Position numbers and translations under genes: made by a program
From: Betaproteobacteria bacterium
GTDB lineage: Bacteria; Pseudomonadota; Gammaproteobacteria; Burkholderiales; Eutrophovitaceae
Assembly: GCA_020346185.1 (NCBI GenBank)
Contig: CP070775.1
Coordinates: 2,474,111 to 2,508,941, forward strand
DNA: 34,831 nt
Reading direction: 5' to 3'
Shown here: positions 1 through 5,763 of the stretch, piece after piece
Layout: each line of letters opens with the position of its first letter
Position numbering within the stretch: position 1 is the first letter of the stretch
The notes under the pieces: model-generated
Database searches by the model: none
Told to the model about the DNA's origin: nothing
Seen by the model: only the letters and a program-made list of their open reading frames with translations

Positions 1-251
1 AAGAGGACATCAAGGTCACCATCGACAGCAATCAGGTATCAATCAGCGCCGATATCAAACGCGAGTCCGAGAAGAAGGAGAAGGGCCGCGTCGTGCATAG
101 CGAGCGGTACTACGGCAATGTCTATCGCAGCTTCTCGCTCGATTCGGCAGTTGACGAGGGTGAGGCGTCGGCTAGTTACAAAGACGGCGTTCTTGAACTG
201 GTTCTGCCGAAGAAAAACGGCGGTGGACCCACTAAGCTCAAAGTCTCCTGA
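1..251 (+). CDS. Small heat-shock protein, Hsp20/alpha-crystallin family (3' end only)
   Basis: This is the C-terminal 83 codons of a gene that begins outside the window; the frame runs from base 3 to the TGA at 249-251. The peptide has the second half of an alpha-crystallin domain: a strand with KVTIDSNQVSIS, a charged KRE-EKKEKG stretch, ERYYGNVYRSFSL, then the family signature in the form YKDGVLELVLPK. The end, KLKVS, fits the short I/L-x-I/V tail motif that docks onto neighbouring subunits. Such proteins are ATP-independent holdases that bind unfolding proteins in the cytoplasm. A strong terminator follows 55 bases later, so this is the last gene of its transcript. The family is secure; the subtype cannot be told from the fragment. 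Confidence 0.9.
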   Translation, partial: EDIKVTIDSNQVSISADIKRESEKKEKGRVVHSERYYGNVYRSFSLDSAVDEGEASASYKDGVLELVLPKKNGGGPTKLKVS

Positions 252-306
252 CCGGTGACGTTACTCGCCACAGCGATTAACGAGGAAAGACGCTCCCTCG
301 TAGAGT

Positions 307-338
307 CCGGGGCAGTTAGTGCAGCCCCGGTTTTTTTT
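307..338 (+). terminator. Rho-independent terminator after the Hsp20 gene
   Basis: A perfect 7-bp GC-rich stem, CCGGGGC (307-313) with GCCCCGG (324-330), encloses a 10-base loop and is followed directly by eight T residues (331-338). It lies between the Hsp20 stop and the dehydratase start and separates the two transcription units. Confidence 0.9.
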
Positions 339-398
339 GTCCGCCAGTATCACGTAGGATAAGCCCCCCGACAGTTGACACGAACTCTGGGGCCCATC

Positions 399-2126
399 AT
401 GAAAAGAAAGAAATCCTGCGAGGAACTGCGCAGTCACCGCTGGCTCGGCGCGACTGATCTGCGTTCCTTCGGCCACCGCTCGCGCACCCTGCAAATGGGT
501 TTCGCTCGCGAGGATTATCAGGGTAAACCCATCATCGCCATCCTAAACACCTGGAGCGAAGTCAGCCACTGCCACACGCATTTTCGCCAACGCGTAGAGG
601 ACGTCAAACGCGGTGTTTGGCAGGCAGGCGGCTTCCCGGTGGAAATACCGGTGATCTCATTGGCAGAAGTATTACAAAAGCCAACCACCATGATGTATCG
701 CAACTTGCTGGCCATGGAGACCGAGGAGTTGCTCCGTTCATACCCGGCTGACGGCTGCGTGTTGATGGGGGGCTGTGACAAAACGCCGCCGGGACTGATG
801 ATGGGGGCGATTAGCATGAACCTGCCATCGATTTTCATACCGGCCGGCCCGATGCTGCGCGGCAACTGGCGGGGAAGGACTTTGGGTTCGGGTTCCGACG
901 TCTGGAAGTACTGGGACGAACTGCGTACCGGCAATATCAGCGAGCAGGATTGGCGTGAGATAGAGGAGGGTATCGCCCGTTCGCCCGGTACCTGCATGAC
1001 GATGGGCACGGCGTCAACCATGACGAGCATCACGGAAGTGTTGGGTTTTTGTTTGCCCAATGCTGCGGCCATTCCAGCGGTGGACTCGAGCCACGCGCGC
1101 ATGGCATCTCTCACCGGTCGGCGCATCGTCGATATGGTATGGGAAGATCTCAAGCCTAGCGACATCCTTTCCGAGAATTCCTTCAATAACGCGATCAAGG
1201 TGTTGATGGCACTGGGCGGTTCGACAAACGCCTTGATTCACGTCATTGCATTGGCCGGCCGCGCCGGTATCAAGATTGAACTCGAGCGCTTCGAAGAGAT
1301 CGGTAGCGAGGCGCCGTATCTGGTGAACATGCGACCGTCTGGTCAATACCTCATGGAAGATTTCTACTACGCCGGCGGATTGGCAGCGTTGCTCGAAGGC
1401 ATGCGCTCATTGCTGGATATCGATGTGCCTACTTGCACCGGCAAAACGCTGGGACAAAACATTGCCGGTGCAAAAATTCACAATAACAATGTCATTCGTA
1501 CACCAGACGATCCAATGCAGCGCGAAGGCGGGTTGATCGTGTTGCGGGGCAATCTGGCGCCCGACGGTGCAGTTATCAAATCCACCGCTGCCGATCCGAA
1601 ACTGCTGAAGCATTCCGGCCGGGCTATGGTGTTCGACGACTACAACGATATGGCAGAGCGACTGGAAGATGCCGATCTCGATGTCGATGCCGATTCAGTC
1701 TTGATCCTCCGTAACTCTGGCCCGCAAGGCGGACCCGGCATGCCCGAGTGGGGCATGCTGCCAATTCCGAAGAAGCTCCTGATTCAGGGTGTACGCGATA
1801 TGGTGCGCATCTCCGATGCGCGCATGAGCGGCACGAGTTATGGCACTTGTGTTTTACATGTTGCTCCCGAGTCCTGGATCGGCGGACCGCTGGCGCTGGT
1901 GCAGACGGGCGACATCGTCGAGCTCGATGTGCCGGGGCGAAAGCTGACCCTGAAAGTCACCGACCAGGAGCTGGAAAGACGCCGCACCGCCTGGAAACCA
2001 AAGCAACGAAAGTTTGAACGCGGTTACGGTAAGCTGTTTACAGAACATATTCGCCAAGCGAACGAAGGCTGTGACTTCGATTTTCTCGAGGGCACCGCGC
2101 CGACACCGGAACCGGAGATACACTAG
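399..2126 (+). CDS. Sugar-acid dehydratase of the IlvD/EDD family, resembling L-arabinonate dehydratase
   Basis: The 575-residue protein belongs to the [2Fe-2S] dehydratases that turn a dihydroxy acid or aldonate into a 2-keto-3-deoxy acid. Three cysteines sit where the cluster ligands are expected: C58 (SEVSHC), C126 (GGCDKT) and C199 (GTCMTMGTAST). The RMSGTS segment near residues 475-480 holds the family's catalytic serine, and the C-terminus has the QANEGCDFDFLEG tail of the aldonate branch. Length and cysteine spacing match Rhizobium L-arabinonate dehydratase better than biosynthetic IlvD. I chose the ATG at 399; an in-frame TTG at 375 would add eight unconvincing residues. Only a weak purine-rich stretch precedes the ATG. 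A DUF1330 gene and an RraA-family gene follow on the same strand. The exact sugar acid cannot be read from sequence; arabinonate, xylonate, fuconate and galactonate are all possible. Confidence 0.88.
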   Translation: MKRKKSCEELRSHRWLGATDLRSFGHRSRTLQMGFAREDYQGKPIIAILNTWSEVSHCHTHFRQRVEDVKRGVWQAGGFPVEIPVISLAEVLQKPTTMMYRNLLAMETEELLRSYPADGCVLMGGCDKTPPGLMMGAISMNLPSIFIPAGPMLRGNWRGRTLGSGSDVWKYWDELRTGNISEQDWREIEEGIARSPGTCMTMGTASTMTSITEVLGFCLPNAAAIPAVDSSHARMASLTGRRIVDMVWEDLKPSDILSENSFNNAIKVLMALGGSTNALIHVIALAGRAGIKIELERFEEIGSEAPYLVNMRPSGQYLMEDFYYAGGLAALLEGMRSLLDIDVPTCTGKTLGQNIAGAKIHNNNVIRTPDDPMQREGGLIVLRGNLAPDGAVIKSTAADPKLLKHSGRAMVFDDYNDMAERLEDADLDVDADSVLILRNSGPQGGPGMPEWGMLPIPKKLLIQGVRDMVRISDARMSGTSYGTCVLHVAPESWIGGPLALVQTGDIVELDVPGRKLTLKVTDQELERRRTAWKPKQRKFERGYGKLFTEHIRQANEGCDFDFLEGTAPTPEPEIH

Positions 2127-2198
2127 TAGCATGTAAACAGCGCGGGACCGATTACCCGCTCGATCCATGGATTAGACCTCTTACAGCAGGAAAGTCCG

Positions 2199-2516
2199 TT
2201 GCCCGTTTGTTTGGTCTGCACCAGGCGCGTTGACGATCCGGAGACGTATCGTAAGTACACGGCTGTCACGCCACCCATTGTCGCACACTACGGCAGTAGG
2301 TTTCTGACCCGAAGTGATGAAGTCACAACGCACGAAGGAGAGACATTTACCGAACGCATGGTGCTGATCGAGTTCCCGAATCGCACGGCGGCTGAGGCCT
2401 GGTACAACGACCCCGACTATCAGAAAGCATCAGATTTTCGCCGCACAGCTTCGACCGGAAGGATGATCCTTCAGAAAGGGCGCGCGGATACCAAGGCGCC
2501 GGATCCGAACGTCTGA
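2199..2516 (+). CDS. DUF1330 family protein
   Basis: A 105-residue protein with the DUF1330 pattern: a strand at the N-terminus, DPETYRKYTAVTPPIVAHYG, then ERMVLIEFPNRTAAEAWYNDPDYQKASDFR. The family folds as a small dimeric alpha/beta barrel; no general enzymatic role is established. The start is a TTG at 2199, supported by AGGAAAG a few bases upstream, and no ATG lies early enough to keep the first strand. It sits 72 bases after the dehydratase stop and 16 bases before the next gene's ATG, so it probably shares their transcript. A role in handling an intermediate of the same pathway is inference from position only. Confidence 0.85.
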   Translation: MPVCLVCTRRVDDPETYRKYTAVTPPIVAHYGSRFLTRSDEVTTHEGETFTERMVLIEFPNRTAAEAWYNDPDYQKASDFRRTASTGRMILQKGRADTKAPDPNV

Positions 2517-2532
2517 AATTGAGGTGCAGCCG

Positions 2533-3252
2533 ATGACGACACCCGCAATGACCGACGAAACACGTAAGCTATACGCAATTGCCACCACTGCAAGCCTGAC
2601 GGCGCAATTGATCAAGCGTGGCTTTCGCACCCGAGCGATTTCGAATATCGCTCCCATCAATCCGAACACCCCACGTGTCTTCGGGCCCGCCTACACGCTG
2701 CGCTACATCCCGATGCGAGAGGATCTGGCGACAGGCGTGGCAATGGCCAACCCGGAGAATCCGCAACGTAAAGCAATCGAAGTGGTGCCCGCCGGCCATG
2801 TACTCGTCGCCGATACGCACGGCATGGATGTGAGCGGTACATTCGGCGACATCCTTGTCGCCCGCCTGAAAGTGCGCAGTGTCGCCGGCGTCGTCTCCGA
2901 CGGCCCGATGCGCGATATCGCGGAACTCGAAAACATGGATTTCCCGGTGTTCACGCGCGGTAACGCTGCCCCACCGAGTTACGCCAGCATGCTGGCGGCA
3001 GACGCCCAAGTTCCCATCGGGTGCGGTGGGGTTGCGGTGTTCCCGGGGGACATCGTGATCGGTGACCTCGATGGCGTTGTGATACTTCCCGCAGCAATTG
3101 CTGAAGAAGTTGCGCGAGCCGCAGTGGAGCAGGATCAACTCGAAGCCTACCTGCGCCAACGCGTCGAAGGCGGTGACAGTATCGTAGGCGTGTATCCGCC
3201 CAATGAGAAAACGAAAGTGGAATACGACTTGTGGAAGGCGAAGCAGCACTGA
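2533..3252 (+). CDS. RraA-family protein, probable 4-hydroxy-2-oxoacid aldolase/oxaloacetate decarboxylase type
   Basis: The 239-residue protein belongs to the RraA / HMG-CHA aldolase superfamily. The metal and substrate signature D-x20-R-D-x2-E is present as D106, R127, D128 and E131 (GDILVARLK... then SDGPMRDIAE). The later GGVAVFPGDIVIGDLDGVVILP segment is also typical. Members with this signature are divalent-metal pyruvate aldolases or oxaloacetate decarboxylases; RNase E inhibitor RraA proteins are shorter (about 160 residues). The long N- and C-terminal parts and the position after a sugar-acid dehydratase favour a catabolic enzyme. I chose the ATG at 2533, which has GAGGTG at 2521-2526; a GTG at 2524 would lie inside that site. 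An inferred role is cleavage of a keto-acid product to pyruvate plus an aldehyde. Confidence 0.82.
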   Translation: MTTPAMTDETRKLYAIATTASLTAQLIKRGFRTRAISNIAPINPNTPRVFGPAYTLRYIPMREDLATGVAMANPENPQRKAIEVVPAGHVLVADTHGMDVSGTFGDILVARLKVRSVAGVVSDGPMRDIAELENMDFPVFTRGNAAPPSYASMLAADAQVPIGCGGVAVFPGDIVIGDLDGVVILPAAIAEEVARAAVEQDQLEAYLRQRVEGGDSIVGVYPPNEKTKVEYDLWKAKQH

Positions 3253-3732
3253 GATGCAACAATCATAATCGCCGAAAGAAGAAACCGAGTTCTACCGCAT
3301 AACAAACGCGAAGCGGAAGCATTGTGACGGACGTTGGGATCTGCTTGCGCGCCGGGGACGTCCTACGCACCAGTCAGTTTCGCTATCGCTATTCCATCTG
3401 TAAGTACGCGGAAGTCACACTCTAGTTTGGACGCTTGGCTTTGCCCGCGTCACTATATTGGTGTGCAGACTTTACCGAGCAAGGCAAAGCACGTACCGAC
3501 AGAGTGAGGGAAAATCACGTGCCCGCCATTTTCTTTCCGTCTTCAACAACTAACGGGGAAGAAACGAATGAACTTTGATGAATGCATCAGACTTCCGAGG
3601 TAGTTTGTTGCCCTTGTCAAGTACTCCGGTGCCACACGAGTCGGAACACAGGGCAGGCCGAGTACTGCCCTGTCTACGCCAGAAATCTATCCAGCAATAT
3701 TGAACTCGCTGTGCCGGTACCAACGCTTAGAC
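3253..3732. other. 480-base non-coding stretch between convergent genes
   Basis: I see no gene here on either strand. It holds a perfect 9-bp hairpin (3648-3673, listed separately), an 8-base inverted pair GCTTTGCC/GGCAAAGC (3438-3445 and 3483-3490) too far apart to be convincing, and an 11-codon open frame at 3569-3604 preceded by GGGGAAG. That small frame has no recognisable product. Confidence 0.6.
3648..3673. terminator. Hairpin between convergent genes, possible bidirectional terminator
   Basis: A perfect 9-bp stem, ACAGGGCAG (3648-3656) with CTGCCCTGT (3665-3673), has an 8-base loop. It lies between the convergent RraA-family gene and the substrate-binding protein gene. Neither side has a clear T tract, so intrinsic termination is uncertain. 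Confidence 0.4.
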
Positions 3733-4737
3733 TCACTGCACGATGTCGTTAGCACGTACCATTATTGATTCGGGAATGGTTGCTCCGAGCTCGCGTGCGA
3801 TCTTGAGATTCACAATTACTCTAAACTTTGTCGGTTGCTGAATCGGCAAATCGCCAGGTTTTGCGCCACGCAGAATCTTTGCCATGTATTCGGCACTACG
3901 CCTGAACATATCGGGGTAGTCCGCCGAGTAACTCAACAAGGTTCCGGCCTCTGCGGAAAATTTTCCATCGCTGATCACGGGTAGCCGGTGGGCAATAGCG
4001 TCCAAGACTATGTCGCGATACTGGAGCATCAGCGGTGAGGACCGGACGATAAGTGCTTCCGAACATCGCTTACGAATGTTCGTCAACGCGTCCTTTAGGT
4101 CTTCGAAAGAACTTGCGGGAAACGCGCTTACCTCCACGCCAACGCTGCGTGCCAGTGACTCAAAGCCTTCTTCGTATGTCGGCTCCGCCAGTCCGGGACC
4201 GATTGCGTACTGATCCACATGTAACAGGACACACAGGTGCTTCAGATCGGGTAACAGCTCCCTTGCCAATTCAAGGTGCTTTGGCCAGATGTCAAAGGCT
4301 TGCGCCGAAACGCCGGTGACATTGCCGCCGGGGCGCGCAAGGCTTGAAACAAGTCCCGTCTTGACCGGATCGTCCATCGTGGCAGACACAATGGGAATCG
4401 TCTTCGTCACCGACCTTAAGGCCGCCGCCTCGCCGAAAAGGATATCGACGTCCAAAGCGATCAAGTCCTCGATGATCGCAGGGTATTTCATGGGATCACC
4501 GTTGGCGTAACGCGCGATCAGGATGATGTTTTCGCCATCGACGTAACCGTGCTCACGCAACCCTTGGCGCAAAGCTGTGTTGTAGGGCACGTCTGCAATC
4601 GCACTAACAGGTACTGCTAGTCCAATTCGAGGAAAGTTCCGAGCATCGTCCGCGACAGTTGGCTGAATACCTGTGGACAGAACCGCGGCGAGGATCGTTC
4701 CGAAAAACCTTCCCAGTTCCTTGAATAGCAACTTCAC
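3733..4737 (-). CDS. ABC transporter substrate-binding protein, PF04392 type (orphan)
   Basis: The 334-residue protein has an N-terminal hydrophobic signal (about residues 10-29, ending near TVADDA) and a two-lobed periplasmic binding fold. Typical pieces are RIGLAVPVSA, ALRQGLREHGYVDGENI, the AARYANGD-like segment, IPIVSATMDDPVKTGLVSSLARPGGNVTGV, and the last quarter with RSAEYMAKILRGAKPGDLPIQQPTKFRVIVNLKIARELG. This pattern is that of the TrpX-like ABC_sub_bind family, common in proteobacteria and mostly of unknown ligand. The start is a GTG at 4735-4737 with GAGG very close upstream, so translation may be weak. No permease or ATPase gene lies nearby, so it either works with components encoded elsewhere or serves as a sensor partner. 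Confidence 0.85.
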   Translation of the reverse strand: MKLLFKELGRFFGTILAAVLSTGIQPTVADDARNFPRIGLAVPVSAIADVPYNTALRQGLREHGYVDGENIILIARYANGDPMKYPAIIEDLIALDVDILFGEAAALRSVTKTIPIVSATMDDPVKTGLVSSLARPGGNVTGVSAQAFDIWPKHLELARELLPDLKHLCVLLHVDQYAIGPGLAEPTYEEGFESLARSVGVEVSAFPASSFEDLKDALTNIRKRCSEALIVRSSPLMLQYRDIVLDAIAHRLPVISDGKFSAEAGTLLSYSADYPDMFRRSAEYMAKILRGAKPGDLPIQQPTKFRVIVNLKIARELGATIPESIMVRANDIVQ

Positions 4738-4819
4738 GTCCTCATAAGGTATGGCTCCGAAGTAAACCGGGGAGCGCTTTCACAACCTATCCCAACCCGG
4801 GCTACGAAGGGAACATCAG

Positions 4820-4847
4820 TTCCACTATACTCTTTTGCATAGTGGAA
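4820..4847. repeat. Perfect inverted repeat upstream of the orphan binding-protein gene
   Basis: TTCCACTAT (4820-4828) and ATAGTGGAA (4839-4847) are perfect 9-base arms around a 10-base spacer. The repeat lies about 80 bases before the start of the minus-strand binding-protein gene and about 100 bases after the cupin stop. On the minus strand it includes TATAGT, close to a -10 box. It could be an operator or a weak terminator; no long T tract follows on either strand. Confidence 0.5.
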
Positions 4848-4949
4848 GGTTTTGTCTCGGGCGGTGACGCAGTGCTGTTGGTGTTGGTCTGGCGTCTCTG
4901 CCGTTCCTGGTGCCGCTGATGTCGCAGCCTACAGGGCCACGGATCCAAC

Positions 4950-5435
4950 TCAGCCGCGCTTGCCCGTTCCCGGATCGGGATGAATGTTGTCCACCCAGTG
5001 CACTTCTTCCGGTTTCTCCACTACGGGGATGTCAAGATTTACCACCACCGGTTCCTGACCGCTGCGGCACAAAACGCATGACAGCGGCTCTTCTTCGGAA
5101 GCGTTGATTTCCTGGTGTGGCACGTATGGTGGCACGTGGATGAAATCGCCCGGACCGGCTTCGGCGACAAACTCGAGTTGCTCGCCCCAGCGCATGCGCG
5201 CCTTACCCTTGACGACATAAATCACGCTCTCGACCGGCCCATGATGATGCGCACCCGTCTTCGCATTGGGGTGAATGACAACGGTGCCGGCCCACAGCTT
5301 CTCGGCACCGCATCGCGCATAGGTGATTGCCGCGGCGCGATTCATACCTGGAGTTTGTGGGGTATTGGTATCGAGTTCGGTGCCTTTGACGATCCGTACG
5401 CCGTCGTGTTTCCATTTTTCCTTCGTTTCAGCCAC
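4950..5435 (-). CDS. Cupin-domain protein
   Basis: The 161-residue protein is a single conserved-barrel cupin. Motif 1 is GAHHHGPVESVIYVVKG with H63, H64, H65 and E69; motif 2 is PGDFIHVPPYVPHQEIN with H107. This is a full 3-His/1-Glu metal site, so a metal-dependent enzyme or binding protein in the cytoplasm is likely. The start is a GTG at 5433-5435, well supported by AAGGAG about nine bases upstream. It is 31 bases after the small membrane protein and is the last gene of the long minus-strand run. Similar stand-alone cupins range from dioxygenases and isomerases to proteins without activity, so I do not assign a reaction. Confidence 0.85.
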   Translation of the reverse strand: MAETKEKWKHDGVRIVKGTELDTNTPQTPGMNRAAAITYARCGAEKLWAGTVVIHPNAKTGAHHHGPVESVIYVVKGKARMRWGEQLEFVAEAGPGDFIHVPPYVPHQEINASEEEPLSCVLCRSGQEPVVVNLDIPVVEKPEEVHWVDNIHPDPGTGKRG

Positions 5436-5461
5436 GGCGTTCTTCTCCTTTATCCCAGATC

Positions 5462-5486
5462 CACTCTTATATCTTATATAAGAGTG
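5462..5486. repeat. AT-rich perfect hairpin over the stop codon of the small membrane protein
   Basis: CACTCTTATA (5462-5471) and TATAAGAGTG (5477-5486) form a perfect 10-bp stem with a 5-base loop. It spans the TAA of the three-helix membrane protein (5467-5469) and ends 27 bases before the cupin GTG. No T tract follows on the minus strand, so RNA processing, transcript-end protection or an operator is as likely as termination. Confidence 0.5.
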
Positions 5487-5763
5487 CCAGCAATAGTACT
5501 GTTGGTATAATGATATTCAAAAGCGAAAGCACATAGTAGGCACGCTGTTCTCCAATCTGGGCGGTCGCATGAAAAAAAGCGGTCACCCCTGAAATGGCGA
5601 CGACGATGCCACCGAGCCCGTACAACAAGGCGAACATGAACAGCCCGCTATCTCGCTCAAACGGCGTCACTTTCCATAATTGCCACACCAGATAGGTTGC
5701 CAGCACCACATTAATCGCTAGCGGCAGGTAGTACAGCAACACGCGCCGCGCCGACAGTTTCAT
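5467..5763 (-). CDS. Small three-helix membrane protein of unknown function
   Basis: The 98-residue protein starts at the ATG at 5763-5761, which overlaps the TGA of the upstream FAD/Fe-S dehydrogenase as ATGA, so translation is coupled. A longer in-frame extension would lie inside that gene and reads as low-complexity Pro/Gly/Ser; I rejected it. Three hydrophobic segments are visible: about residues 8-27 (VLLYYLPLAINVVLATYLVW), 40-65 (LFMFALLYGLGGIVVAISGVTAFF) and 78-96 (YVLSLLNIIIPTVLLLALLY). A basic N-terminus (KLSARR) suggests it is inside. There is no heme or cysteine motif. I do not recognise the family. The coupling suggests an anchor or partner for the dehydrogenase; this is inference. 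Confidence 0.8.
   Translation of the reverse strand: MKLSARRVLLYYLPLAINVVLATYLVWQLWKVTPFERDSGLFMFALLYGLGGIVVAISGVTAFFHATAQIGEQRAYYVLSLLNIIIPTVLLLALLYKI

Noticed and set aside
3438..3490. Inverted pair GCTTTGCC / GGCAAAGC
   Set aside because: Eight-base arms 37 bases apart are expected by chance in a stretch of this size.
3569..3604. An 11-codon frame with a GGGGAAG ribosome-like site, open again after its stop to 3769
   Set aside because: Too short to judge, no known peptide, and the read-through product resembles nothing I recognise.
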